A program made the translations under genes and the position numbers. DNA of 64,000 nucleotides from LMUY01 sp964242215. Lineage in GTDB: Bacteria > Pseudomonadota > Alphaproteobacteria > Acetobacterales > Acetobacteraceae. This document shows positions 50,232 to 59,007 of this stretch, in pieces. A model generated the notes under the pieces. It ran no database searches. It was given only the letters and a program-made list of their open reading frames with translations, and was not told the DNA's origin. Within the stretch, counting starts at the first letter, position 1; each line of letters starts with the position of its first letter. The stretch is from positions 3,907 through 67,906 of the forward strand of contig CAXTCJ010000016.1 in NCBI GenBank assembly GCA_964242215.1. The letters are read 5' to 3'.

Positions 50232-51227
50232 ATGCAATACACGAATTTCGGCAAGACCGGCCTGCAGGTCTCGAAGCTGTGCCTGGGCACGATGACCTTC
50301 GGCCTGCAATGCGACGAGGCGCAGAGCCACGCCATCCTGGACGCCGCGTCGGCGGGCGGTATCGACTTCCTGGACGCCGCCGACGTCTATCCGCTCGGCG
50401 GCGGCCACAACACGGCAGGCCGCACCGAGGAGATCGTCGGCGGATGGCTGCGCGGCAAGCGGCACCAACACGTGTTGGCCACCAAATGCGTCGGCGCTAT
50501 GGGGCCGAAGCCGTGGGACCAGGGCATGTCGCGCAAGCACATCCTGGACGCGATCGACGCGTCGCTGCGGCGGCTCGGCACCGATTACGTCGACCTGTAT
50601 CAACTGCACAGCTACGACCCGCGCACCCCGATCGACGAGGCGTTGGAGGCATTGGACACCGTCGTTCGCCACGGCAAGGCGCGGTACGTCGGCGTGTCCA
50701 ACTGGCCGGCCTACAAGGTGGCGCGCGCGATCGGCCGCAGCGAACTGCGCAACCTGATGCAGATCAAGTCGGTCCAGCCGCGCTACAACCTGCTGTTCCG
50801 CAGCTTCGAACGCGACCTGTTGCCGCTCTGCGCGGAGGAGGGCGTGGCCGTCATTCCATACAATCCGTTGGCGGGCGGGATGCTGACCGGCAAGCACGAC
50901 AACACGGCCGCACCGCCGGAGGGTTCGCGCTTCCAACTCGGCACCGCGGGCGCGCGCTATCAGCAGCGCTACTGGCACGGTCAGCAATTCGAGACCATCG
51001 AGGCATTGCGCAAGATCGCGGCCGAGGCGTCGATGAGCATGGCAACCATGGCGATCCGTTGGGTCCTGTCTAACCCGGCGATCACGGCCCCCATCATCGG
51101 CGCCAGTCGGCCGGAGCAGTTGACCGACACACTGGCGGCCGCCGAGCACGGGCCGCTCCCGAGTGAGCTGAAGGCCAAACTGGACGATGTCACGCTGGCG
51201 TGGCGCGCGGTCGACGAGGACCGGTAA
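50232..51227 (+). CDS. Aldo/keto reductase
   Basis: The 331-residue aldo/keto reductase is of a different branch from its neighbour. The tetrad is Asp/Tyr in FLDAADVYPLGG, Lys in ATKCVG and His in YQLHSYDPR. GVSNWPAYKVARA and IIGASRPEQL are also present. It resembles the beta-subunit-like and YajO-type enzymes. With the FAH-fold enzyme and xylulokinase downstream it may reduce or oxidise a sugar. ATG 50232 follows GGAGA. Confidence 0.92.
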   Translation: MQYTNFGKTGLQVSKLCLGTMTFGLQCDEAQSHAILDAASAGGIDFLDAADVYPLGGGHNTAGRTEEIVGGWLRGKRHQHVLATKCVGAMGPKPWDQGMSRKHILDAIDASLRRLGTDYVDLYQLHSYDPRTPIDEALEALDTVVRHGKARYVGVSNWPAYKVARAIGRSELRNLMQIKSVQPRYNLLFRSFERDLLPLCAEEGVAVIPYNPLAGGMLTGKHDNTAAPPEGSRFQLGTAGARYQQRYWHGQQFETIEALRKIAAEASMSMATMAIRWVLSNPAITAPIIGASRPEQLTDTLAAAEHGPLPSELKAKLDDVTLAWRAVDEDR

Positions 51228-51232
51228 TCCGA

Positions 51233-51715
51233 ATGATGGCCGGTTCTGGCAAAATGCAAAGCTACGTCGACCTCGTTGAGCAGCTCACCGCGCTGCTCGA
51301 CGGCGAGCACGACGCCATCGCCAATGCCGCCAACACCGCGGCTCTGCTGATGCAGAGCCTGCCGGAGCTGAACTGGGCGGGGTTCTACTTCCTGCGTGCG
51401 CGGGATGAACTCGTGCTCGGGCCGTTTCAAGGCAAGCCGGCCTGCGTTCGCATTCCCGCCGGCCAGGGCGTGTGCGGGGCAGCCGTGGCACGCCGCCAGT
51501 CCGTGCTGGTGGCCGACGTCCACGCCTTCCCTGGCCATATCGCCTGCGATGCCGCGTCTCGCTCCGAACTCGTCGTGCCGCTGGTCCGGGACGGCGTCGT
51601 GGAGGGGGTGATCGACTTGGATAGCCCGGCGCTGGGCCGGTTCGACGCCGACGACCAGGCCGGCATCGAGGCCGTGGCCCGAGCCTACGTTGCCGCCACC
51701 GCAAACGCGGTTTGA
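51233..51715 (+). CDS. msrC: GAF-domain free methionine-(R)-sulfoxide reductase
   Basis: The 160-residue single GAF-domain protein contains LNWAGFYFLR, then KPACVRIPAGQGVCGAAVAR with two of the family's redox cysteines, and IACDAASRSELVVPL with the third. This Cys pattern defines fRMsr, which reduces free methionine-R-sulfoxide with thioredoxin as the source of electrons. Two adjacent ATGs (51233 and 51236) are possible. It lies 5 bases after the aldo/keto reductase, so it may be carried in that transcript. Confidence 0.88.
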   Translation: MMAGSGKMQSYVDLVEQLTALLDGEHDAIANAANTAALLMQSLPELNWAGFYFLRARDELVLGPFQGKPACVRIPAGQGVCGAAVARRQSVLVADVHAFPGHIACDAASRSELVVPLVRDGVVEGVIDLDSPALGRFDADDQAGIEAVARAYVAATANAV

Positions 51716-51796
51716 CCAGGCCGGGTACGGTGGCCCCTTTTACCGGGCCGCCATCGCTGCGATTGTAGCAGCCGCATTTAGCCGAGCGGTCCAGCC

Positions 51797-52969
51797 ATGC
51801 CCATGACTCTCTCTGCCCAACACATCCTGCCCGACGACGGCACCGCTGGCGCGCTTGCCGGGCGCGTCTGGCGTCCCGAGTTGAACAAGCCCTCGGTCGT
51901 GGCGATCCGGCCGGAGGGGGTGATAGACCTCTCGCGCAGCTTCCCCACCATGGCCGACCTCACCGAGACGCCCGACCCGGCCGCTGCCCTGCGCGCGGCG
52001 AGCGGCGAGACGCTCGGCCCCCTCGACCCGATCCTTGCCAACACCCTGCCCGGAAGCCGCGACGCCACTCGGCCCTGGCTGCTCGCCCCCGTCGACCTGC
52101 ACGTGCTGAAGGCGGCTGGCGTCACCTTCCCCGTATCCATGCTGGAACGCGTGATCGAGGAGCGCGCCCGTGGTGATGCCAACGCAGCCGCTACGATCCG
52201 CGCCGAATTGGGCGAATTGGTGGGCGGCAGCCTGCAGCAGCTCAAGCCCGGTTCGGCGGAAGCGATGAAGGTCAAGGAGGCACTGGTGCGGCAGGGGCTG
52301 TGGAGCCAGTATCTCGAGGTCGGCATCGGCCCCGATGCGGAGATCTTCACCAAGGCGCCGGTGCTCGCCGCCGTCGGCACGGGCATGGATGCCGGGCTGC
52401 ACCCGATCTCGTCCTGGAACAACCCGGAGCCGGAGGCGGTGCTGGTAGTCAGTTCCACCGGCGCCATCGTGGGGGCCACGCTCGGCAACGACGTGAATTT
52501 ACGCGACGTGGAGGGGCGCTCGGCGCTGCTGCTGAGCAAGGCCAAGGACAACAACGCCTCGTGCGCGCTCGGGCCGTTCCTCCGCTTCTTCGACGCCGGG
52601 TTCACGCTGGACGATGTGCGCGCGATGGAGGTGTCGTTGCTGGTGGAGGGCCCAGACGGGTTTGAGATGCGCGGCGCGTCCTCCCTGCGTCTGATCAGCC
52701 GCGACCCGGCGGATCTCGCGGCGCAGATGCTCAACGCCAACCACCAGTACCCGGACGGCGCGGTGCTGTTCCTCGGCACCGTGTTCGCTCCGATCCAGGA
52801 CCGGCACGGCGCCGGCAAGGGTTTCACGCACGAGATCGGCGATGTCGTCACCGTCGGCACGCCGTTGCTCGGCCGGTTGATCAACACGATGCGCCATAGT
52901 GCCGACTGCGAGCCGTGGCGCTTCGGCGTGCGCGCGCTGATGCAGAGCGTCGCCCGGCACGCAGGCTAA
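51797..52969 (+). CDS. Fumarylacetoacetate hydrolase-family protein, XylX-like 2-keto-3-deoxy-pentonate dehydratase
   Basis: The 390-residue protein has the FAH-fold C-terminal domain: LEVGIGPDAEIFTKAPVL, SSWNNPEPEAVLVVSS, LGNDVNLRDVEG and LSKAKDNNASCALGP. A long N-terminal domain precedes it. Length and layout match the XylX/AraD branch, which dehydrates 2-keto-3-deoxy-D-xylonate or L-arabinonate to 2-oxoglutarate semialdehyde. The xylulokinase that starts 5 bases downstream and the dehydratase elsewhere in the window fit oxidative pentose use. Substrate choice between xylonate and arabinonate is not readable. Confidence 0.8.
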   Translation: MPMTLSAQHILPDDGTAGALAGRVWRPELNKPSVVAIRPEGVIDLSRSFPTMADLTETPDPAAALRAASGETLGPLDPILANTLPGSRDATRPWLLAPVDLHVLKAAGVTFPVSMLERVIEERARGDANAAATIRAELGELVGGSLQQLKPGSAEAMKVKEALVRQGLWSQYLEVGIGPDAEIFTKAPVLAAVGTGMDAGLHPISSWNNPEPEAVLVVSSTGAIVGATLGNDVNLRDVEGRSALLLSKAKDNNASCALGPFLRFFDAGFTLDDVRAMEVSLLVEGPDGFEMRGASSLRLISRDPADLAAQMLNANHQYPDGAVLFLGTVFAPIQDRHGAGKGFTHEIGDVVTVGTPLLGRLINTMRHSADCEPWRFGVRALMQSVARHAG

Positions 52970-52974
52970 GTAGG

Positions 52975-54420
52975 ATGTTCCTCGGCCTGGATTTCGGCAC
53001 CTCCGCCGTCAAGGCGCTGCTGGTCGATGGCAACCAGCACACCATCGGCAGCGCGAGCGTATCACTGACCGTGAGTCGCCCCGCCCCCGGCCACAGCGAA
53101 CAGGCGCCCGAAGCCTGGTGGGAGGCGATGTGCGGCGCCATCACCCTGCTGCAGCGCGATCACCCGGCGGAGTTGGCGGCGGTGCGCGGCATCGGCCTGT
53201 CCGGCCAGATGCACGGCGCGGTGCTGCTGGACGCGGCCGGCGCGGTGCTGCGGCCGGCCATCCTTTGGAACGACGTCCGATCCGAAGCGGAATGCGCGGA
53301 GCTGGAGGCAGCAATGCCGACCCTGCGCACCGTCGCCGGCAACATCGCCTTCCCGGGCTTTACCGCACCGAAGCTGCTGTGGGTGCGAAAGCACGAACCA
53401 GAGATTTTCGCCAAGGTTCACACCGTACTGCTGCCGAAGGCCTGGATCCGCTACCGGATGACCGGCGAGCTGATAGAGGAAATGTCCGACGCGTCCGGCA
53501 CGCTGTGGCTCGATGTGGGCGCGCGGGACTGGTCGGATGCGGCGTTGGACGCCACCGGGCTCACCAGGCGCGCCATGCCGCGCCTGGTGGAGGGCAGCGA
53601 CCCCGCCGGCACGCTGCACCCGGCGCTGGCGGCACGCTGGGGCATGACGGGCCGTCCAGTGCTGGCTGGCGGCGCCGGGGACAACGCGGCCGGTGCCGTT
53701 GGCTTGGGTGCGATCCGGGCCGGCGACGCCTTCATCTCGCTCGGCACCTCGGGCGTGCTGTTTGCGACGACGGACCGCTTCCGTCCCTTCCCCGGCGCCG
53801 CCGTGCACGCCTTCTGCCACGCCGTACCGGGCACCTGGCACCAGATGGGCGTCACGCTGTCCGCCGCGGCGTCACTCGCGTGGTGGGCGGGCATCACCGG
53901 GTCGAGCGAGACTGCGTTGCTGGCCGAACTCGGCATGCCACGGGCGCCGAGCCCCGCCACCTTCCTGCCCTATCTCGGCGGCGAGCGGACGCCGCACAAC
54001 GATGGCAGCCTGCGTGCCTCGTTCAGCGGGCTGTCGCACGACACCGGCCGGGCCGCGCTGACGCAAGCGGTGCTGGAAGGCGTGGCGTTCTCGCTACGGG
54101 ACTGCCTGGATGCGTTGGCCGAATCTGGCACCGTCATCACGGCGGCCGACGTGATCGGCGGCGGCTCGCGGTCCGAAACGTGGGTCGCGATCCTGGCCTC
54201 CGTGCTCGGCATCCCGTTGCACCGGCTCGTGGGTGGCGAGCAGGGCGGCGCTTTCGGGGCGGCCCGGCTGGCCCGGCTCGCCGTGACGGGCGAGGCGCCG
54301 GAGGTTGTCTGCACCCCGCCGGCGCGGGAGGCGGCCGTGCAGCCCGACCCGGCGCTGGCCGAAGCCTACGCGGCACGATTGCCCGAGTATCGGCGGTTGG
54401 CAGCTGCGCTGAGGGGATGA
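52975..54420 (+). CDS. xylB: Xylulokinase (FGGY family)
   Basis: The 481-residue sugar kinase phosphorylates D-xylulose to xylulose 5-phosphate. Marks are LGLDFGTSAVKALLV (phosphate 1), GLSGQMHGAVLLD with the substrate-contacting MHG, NIAFPGFTAPKLLWV, GGAGDNAAGAVGLG with the catalytic Asp, ISLGTSGVLFA and GGGSRSETW. Length is as expected. ATG 52975 begins the conserved sequence. It immediately follows the FAH-fold gene, so the cluster may use both phosphorylating and oxidative routes. Confidence 0.93.
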   Translation: MFLGLDFGTSAVKALLVDGNQHTIGSASVSLTVSRPAPGHSEQAPEAWWEAMCGAITLLQRDHPAELAAVRGIGLSGQMHGAVLLDAAGAVLRPAILWNDVRSEAECAELEAAMPTLRTVAGNIAFPGFTAPKLLWVRKHEPEIFAKVHTVLLPKAWIRYRMTGELIEEMSDASGTLWLDVGARDWSDAALDATGLTRRAMPRLVEGSDPAGTLHPALAARWGMTGRPVLAGGAGDNAAGAVGLGAIRAGDAFISLGTSGVLFATTDRFRPFPGAAVHAFCHAVPGTWHQMGVTLSAAASLAWWAGITGSSETALLAELGMPRAPSPATFLPYLGGERTPHNDGSLRASFSGLSHDTGRAALTQAVLEGVAFSLRDCLDALAESGTVITAADVIGGGSRSETWVAILASVLGIPLHRLVGGEQGGAFGAARLARLAVTGEAPEVVCTPPAREAAVQPDPALAEAYAARLPEYRRLAAALRG

Positions 54421-54493
54421 ATTCCGCTCGCAGGATCGGACTGCTACGATCACCCCGCGCGGCTCGTGTCGGCCGTGACGAAGGGATCGTTTG

Positions 54494-54649
54494 ATGGTGC
54501 GTTACGCCGTGCTCGCGCTCGTTTTGACCCTGTCCGCCTGCGGAAGCGGCTTCGGGACTCCTGCAACCACGCGTCCAAGCAGCGACCGCCGGCCCGAGAC
54601 GATGCCGTCGAACTCCGAGCCCGCCGAGTTCCACGGCATGCCCCCGTAG
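54494..54649 (+). CDS. Very small lipoprotein (51 residues)
   Basis: ATG 54494 opens 51 codons ending in TAG. The product begins with MVRYAVLALVLTLSAC, a complete lipoprotein signal with lipobox LSAC. A mature chain of about 36 residues rich in Pro, Ser, Thr and charged residues follows. It could be an entericidin-like or anchor lipoprotein; no family is recognised. It lies 73 bases after xylB on the same strand and ends 7 bases from the converging binding-protein stop. Confidence 0.6.
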   Translation: MVRYAVLALVLTLSACGSGFGTPATTRPSSDRRPETMPSNSEPAEFHGMPP

Positions 54650-54656
54650 GACGCTC

Positions 54657-55796
54657 CTACTCCGGTTCGACCGTCCCGATCACAGCGACCTTGCCACCCC
54701 GTACGCCCAGAAGCTGCATCGGCGTATGCGGGTGGTTGTGGTCGTCCATCTTGTAGGTACCGCCCAGCAGCGACGGCATCGACGACGTCACGAGCGCCGC
54801 CTGGATGTCGGCCGGCTTGTCGGAGCCGGCCCGGCGAATAGCGTCCACCACCAGCAGCGTCGCCTCGTAGGCGAAGAACGACCGCTGCGTCGGCATGATG
54901 CCATACCGCTCGCGATACGCCGTGACGAAGCCTTTCACGCCCGGCGTTTCGTCCATCGGGGTGAACACAACGATGCTCGTCACACCGTCCAGCCCGCCCT
55001 TCGCGACGAAGTCCGGCGTAACCGCGGCAATCGCGGCGGGCAGGTCGATGCGGCCGTCGACGGGCGTGGCTCCTCCCGCCTGCTCGTAGGCGCGGAAGAA
55101 TGCGGCGGTCGACGGCCCGAGCACTGGGACGAGATGGTCCGCACCCTGCCCCGTCAGCGTGGCCAACATGGGCGCGAGATCGGTTGTGCCCTTGGGGATG
55201 ACCTCGTTCGCGACCGTGGCCAGCCCGGCCTCCTGCGCGGCCTTGGCGAACATGGTGGCGTTGACCCGGTTCAGCGGCGCATCGTCGGCTACGATGGCGA
55301 GCTTCTTGGCGCCCTTGCCCTTCATCCAACCGACCATGCCGCGCGCGATATCCAGGTTCGACGGGATCGTCTTGAAAAGATAAGGGTTGCCCCCGACCCC
55401 GGATGCATCCACGAAATCCTGGCCGCCGGAGATGTCGACCACCAGCGGGATTTTTGCCGCCTGCGCGATCGGGATGATCGCATGGGTGACCGGCGTCGCG
55501 ATCGCGCCCAGTAGCACCGGCACGTGCACCTCGTCGATCAACCTGTGGACGGCCGCCTCGCCAACGGCCGGCTTTGCCGAATTGTCGCCGTAGAAGGCTT
55601 CGACCGGCCGGCCGAGTACCCCGCCGGCCTGGTTCACCCCCGACAGCGCGAGTTCGACACCGTACTGCTCGCTTTGACCCTTATCGGCCGTGGGACCGCT
55701 GAGGATGGTGGTGACCCCGATACGGACCGGATCGGCGGCGAGCGCCGGGCCTGCGCCCAGCAGCGACGCGGCGAAAATAGCAGGAACGAGCTTCAT
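54657..55796 (-). CDS. Orphan LIV-type periplasmic binding protein
   Basis: The 379-residue protein has a signal peptide (ending ALAADPVR) and the receptor-ligand-binding fold: IGVTTILSGPTADKG, GVNQAGGVLGRPVEAFYGDN, VPVLLGAIATPVTHAI and YRERYGIMPTQRSFFAYEAT. Such proteins bind amino acids or organic acids for ABC import. No permease or ATPase gene is adjacent, so it must share a transporter encoded elsewhere or act in sensing. It is distinct from the livK-like protein at 42362–43630. ATG 55796 is set by the signal peptide. Confidence 0.88.
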   Translation of the reverse strand: MKLVPAIFAASLLGAGPALAADPVRIGVTTILSGPTADKGQSEQYGVELALSGVNQAGGVLGRPVEAFYGDNSAKPAVGEAAVHRLIDEVHVPVLLGAIATPVTHAIIPIAQAAKIPLVVDISGGQDFVDASGVGGNPYLFKTIPSNLDIARGMVGWMKGKGAKKLAIVADDAPLNRVNATMFAKAAQEAGLATVANEVIPKGTTDLAPMLATLTGQGADHLVPVLGPSTAAFFRAYEQAGGATPVDGRIDLPAAIAAVTPDFVAKGGLDGVTSIVVFTPMDETPGVKGFVTAYRERYGIMPTQRSFFAYEATLLVVDAIRRAGSDKPADIQAALVTSSMPSLLGGTYKMDDHNHPHTPMQLLGVRGGKVAVIGTVEPE

Positions 55797-55930
55797 GGGC
55801 GTTCTCCCGTCGGACACCGAGCGGCCGCTAGCGATGGGGCTGCAGGTGGCGGAGAGCCTAGCTGCCGCCGGCCATTCACGCCAGCCAGCGCGATATGATG
55901 CGATCGGCCGCGACTGTCCGGTCGACATGG

Positions 55931-55960
55931 AAAACGGGCGGTAGATCGCTCTACCGCCCG
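55931..55960 (-). terminator. Rho-independent terminator of the porin gene
   Basis: A perfect 11-bp stem, CGGGCGGTAGA/TCTACCGCCCG with a four-base loop, is followed on the minus strand by TTTT. It lies 41 bases beyond the porin stop codon, as expected for a strongly expressed single-gene unit. Confidence 0.88.
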
Positions 55961-56001
55961 CTCCATTTGCAGGCCGGCCAATCAAAGCCGGGTCGAGACG
56001 C

Positions 56002-57540
56002 TTACCAGGCGAAGGACGTGCCGAAAGCGAGCACCGACTGGTCTAGCTTGTTGTGCTGGTCGGTCGTCGAACCCGAGCCCACGTTCGCAGCACCCGTGAC
56101 GAAGTTGAAGCCGCGCTGATGCGCCTCCATCCAGATGCCCGACAGATACAGCGCCACGCCCGGTGCCAGCGAGTAGGTCGCACCGACCGCGGCACCGGTG
56201 TCACGGCGTTGCCCGCCCGTGACCGCCCCGGTCAACGGTACGCCATACGTGGACTGGTTCGTGGCCGCCTGCTGGTTACCCTGATACCAGCTCTCGCTGA
56301 ACGATCCGCCGACGATGAGCGCGCCGAGCGTGTAGCTGATGGCGGCGTTGTAAGCGTTGGCGTCGGGCTGGCCATGGGTGACCAGGCCGCCGAAGCCGCC
56401 GCCGCCCGGCACGTTGTAGCGGCCGCGCTGGTAGTTGCCGCTGACCGTCAGCCCGCCATACGTGACCCCGAGGCCGAAGTCATAGACGCTCAGGTCCTCC
56501 ATCTTGGAATGCTGCGGGTCGGTCGTGGACCCGACGACGCCGCTGTCGTGCACCCGGCCCGAACCATCGTACGACGCGGTGCCCACGACTCCGAACGAGC
56601 CGAACGTGCCGCGGTAGCGGGCCAGGCCTTCGTACGTGTCCTTGCGGCGGGCAACGTCACCGGTGCTGGTGGAGTTCAAAGCGTCGCAGCCGGGCGCCGC
56701 CGCGTTCGCGGCCGCCGTTGTGATCAGCGTGTTACCGGAGGCCGGGTTACCGGTACCACCGCAGCCAGAGTTGTCTTCACCGGAAGCAGCCGTGCTGGGT
56801 TCGTAGGAGACGCCGAAATCCACGCCGTAGAACTGCGGCGACAGATAGACGGCCTTTTCCGTCGAGTAGAGGTTGCCGACGTCGGCGAACGGATAGACGT
56901 AAGCGCCGCCATTGGCGAGGAAGCCCGGCAGGTCGCCGTTCAGGCCGCCGTCGTCGAAGTTTTCACCGGTGCCCGTCAGGAACAGGCTGGACGGCTGGTC
57001 GGACGAACCGAAGCGGACGCTACCCAAGTGGTCGCTACCGATGTAGCCCCACTCACGGCGGATATACAGCGCGCCACGGTCGCGGTCCGTGCTTGACACC
57101 GATCCATTCGTGCCGCCGCCGGCGCCGAATGCGTTATCCTGCCGGATCTCGAGCGAGGCGCCGTATTTCAGGCCGTTCGCGGCAACGCCGTCGAAGCCCG
57201 GGTAGATCCGGGCGTAGCCTTCGAACCCGTAGTTGGACAGCCGGTTGCTGCCCTGCTGGTTCGCACCACCCGCGGCGGCCGTCGCGCCGACGGCCGCACC
57301 GGTCGAGCTCGTGGTGCCATTCGCGCCGGTCACGCCGTAGTTCGTGGTCCGCAGCGCGCCCTGGTTCGCGACATAAGCGTATTCCCGGAAGCGGCCGTTG
57401 AGACGGACCGTTACTGTTCCCGGGGTGGGGTAAGCCTGGCCGTCGGTCGAGTTATCCGTCACCACTTGGGCGTCGGCATAGGCCGCTGCACCCATTGAGG
57501 CGCCGAGCGCGGCCACAGTGGCCAGCAAGAGCTTGCGCAT
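56002..57540 (-). CDS. Outer-membrane porin
   Basis: The 512-residue protein has a signal peptide (MRKLLLATVAALGASMGAAAYA). GTVTVRLNGRFREYAYV follows, a first strand common in porins of Acetobacteraceae and relatives. A 16- to 18-strand barrel pattern ends in an aromatic residue (SFAW), the outer-membrane insertion signal. Loops are rich in Gly, Thr and Ser, and one (about residues 255–290) holds a Cys pair. It forms a trimeric diffusion channel. It has its own terminator and a long AT-rich upstream region shared with the LysR gene. Confidence 0.88.
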   Translation of the reverse strand: MRKLLLATVAALGASMGAAAYADAQVVTDNSTDGQAYPTPGTVTVRLNGRFREYAYVANQGALRTTNYGVTGANGTTSSTGAAVGATAAAGGANQQGSNRLSNYGFEGYARIYPGFDGVAANGLKYGASLEIRQDNAFGAGGGTNGSVSSTDRDRGALYIRREWGYIGSDHLGSVRFGSSDQPSSLFLTGTGENFDDGGLNGDLPGFLANGGAYVYPFADVGNLYSTEKAVYLSPQFYGVDFGVSYEPSTAASGEDNSGCGGTGNPASGNTLITTAAANAAAPGCDALNSTSTGDVARRKDTYEGLARYRGTFGSFGVVGTASYDGSGRVHDSGVVGSTTDPQHSKMEDLSVYDFGLGVTYGGLTVSGNYQRGRYNVPGGGGFGGLVTHGQPDANAYNAAISYTLGALIVGGSFSESWYQGNQQAATNQSTYGVPLTGAVTGGQRRDTGAAVGATYSLAPGVALYLSGIWMEAHQRGFNFVTGAANVGSGSTTDQHNKLDQSVLAFGTSFAW

Positions 57541-57962
57541 TCAATCCTCCTGAGATCACCGGACAATCCGGCATAGAGTCCGAGCCCCGCCCCGTTGGTG
57601 AACCAAAGCCCGAGACTGTCAGACCTGGCCAGACTATTGCCGGCCTGTTCACGTTTGCGCAATTGGTCGTGAGCACCACTGAACAGTAGAAACGGCACAT
57701 TGTGATTTTAGTACCACCTCAATGAGTAATAATTTCGAGTCATCACACAATACTGTTCATTCTTAATTTGCATAAATGTTATGTGTCTTAAGTTTTGGTA
57801 ATGCTATATTTGTCTTGGAGGTGGTTTTGACCGCTAGTTTGTTGAACCATTTTCTGAAATGTAATACATTCTGTGACCGTTATTACCAAAAATCTGTTGT
57901 TCTAGACTTATAGCCGTAGTATCGGTCGGTTAGAGCGTTTCCCGTCTTTTGGAGACTCAGCC
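57541..57962. promoter_or_regulatory. AT-rich divergent region between porin and LysR genes, with nested dyad
   Basis: This gap of 422 bases has no gene and is strikingly AT-rich from about 57680 for this sequence. GAACAGTA (57681–57688) and its exact inverse TACTGTTC (57751–57758) bound a 78-base dyad. Inner arms ATTGTG (57699) and CACAAT (57746) lie inside it. This is a possible LysR or other regulator site for the porin. Exact promoters cannot be assigned. Confidence 0.5.
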
Positions 57963-58916
57963 GTGGATCTCGTCAGTAATATTGATCTCAAGCAACTCAA
58001 CATGTTTATGGAATTAGTTCGGAACGGCAACTTTGGAACAGCAGCGGCCCGCTTGGGCATCGGACAACCGAACCTAAGTCGCAAAATAAAACAGTTGGAA
58101 AACGAGTTAGGAGGAGCGCTCGTTACAAGACATTCCAAGGGAGCAGTTTTAACAAAAAAAGGTGCAGCACTTTACGGTATTACAGGTGATTACCTGAGAT
58201 CGCTCAGTGACCTGACTATATCCGACACCATAGCCACTCAGAGCAATCAGGTGGTCCTGGGTGTACCATGGACGTCCTCCTCTACGCTGATTCCGTTAAT
58301 CTTTTCAGTAGTCAAGGACATCTATCCCGACCTGAACATCAGTTTTTTCGAGGGTTCCAGCGTAGAACTGGAGCAAGCAGTCGAGAGCGGCCACGTCGCC
58401 GCTGCATTGCTGTACGATCCGCCAAAGACAGAAGGCACCACCAGCACCCCGATCATTGAGGAGGAGATGCTCGTTATTGCCCCTCCCGCGTGGGACTGGT
58501 CAGAGACGACGGCACTGACTCTAAGGGATCTGACATCACTCCCCCTAGTGCTTCTCGGGCCGGATCACGCAGATCGGCGAAAGCTCGCGGAAGCTGAGAA
58601 ACATCAGGGTATTCGGCTTGAGGCCGTGCTCGAGGTGAATAGCCCGTCGACACTTAAAGCCCTGGTCAACCGCGGCACGGGTTTCTCGGTGATGAGCGCG
58701 CTGAGCATAGACCGTGAGCTGGCGATTGGATCCCTACAAGCCCGACCTTTTGGACTGCCCACGCAGAAAACTAGACTTCACATCACCAGACGCTCTGGCG
58801 AGTTATCGACGACTTTGACGTCCATCATCGAGAGCGTCTCAGACACGGTCTCCAACTGCACCAAAAGCAATCCGAGGGTCAAAACGGTTGTGAAACGCGG
58901 GTTCGGTTTGGGATAA
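57963..58916 (+). CDS. LysR-family transcriptional regulator
   Basis: The 317-residue regulator starts at GTG with GGAG 11 bases upstream. The helix-turn-helix reads LKQLNMFMELVRNGNFGTAAARLGIGQPNLSRKIKQLE in parts. A type 2 periplasmic-binding effector domain follows (QVVLGVPWTSSSTLIPLIF, EEEMLVIAPPAW, RGTGFSVMSAL). Its codon use is clearly more AT-rich than its neighbours (AAA, TTA, ATA codons), and it lies next to a tRNA gene. This suggests acquisition by transfer. It may control the divergent porin or act elsewhere. Confidence 0.9.
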   Translation: MDLVSNIDLKQLNMFMELVRNGNFGTAAARLGIGQPNLSRKIKQLENELGGALVTRHSKGAVLTKKGAALYGITGDYLRSLSDLTISDTIATQSNQVVLGVPWTSSSTLIPLIFSVVKDIYPDLNISFFEGSSVELEQAVESGHVAAALLYDPPKTEGTTSTPIIEEEMLVIAPPAWDWSETTALTLRDLTSLPLVLLGPDHADRRKLAEAEKHQGIRLEAVLEVNSPSTLKALVNRGTGFSVMSALSIDRELAIGSLQARPFGLPTQKTRLHITRRSGELSTTLTSIIESVSDTVSNCTKSNPRVKTVVKRGFGLG

Positions 58917-58958
58917 GGCGTATTCATCGCGCTGCGTCGCACGGAATGCCTTGAAGAT

Positions 58959-58990
58959 AGCGGGCCTGGCATAGATGCCAGGCACCCGCT
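58959..58990. terminator. Strong hairpin between LysR gene and tRNA-Glu
   Basis: The arms AGCGGG-CCTGGCA and TGCCAGG-CA-CCCGCT pair over 13 bp with a two-base bulge and TAGA loop. It is placed after the LysR stop on the plus strand and after the tRNA 3' end on the minus strand. No long T-run follows on either side, so factor-independent termination is uncertain. Confidence 0.5.
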
Positions 58991-59007
58991 GTCTCGCGCG
59001 ACAACGC

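Noticed and set aside
54646..54660. GTAGGA-CGC-TCCTAC hairpin at the converging lipoprotein and binding-protein stops as a bidirectional terminator
   Set aside because: The stem has only 6 bp and no T-run follows on either strand.
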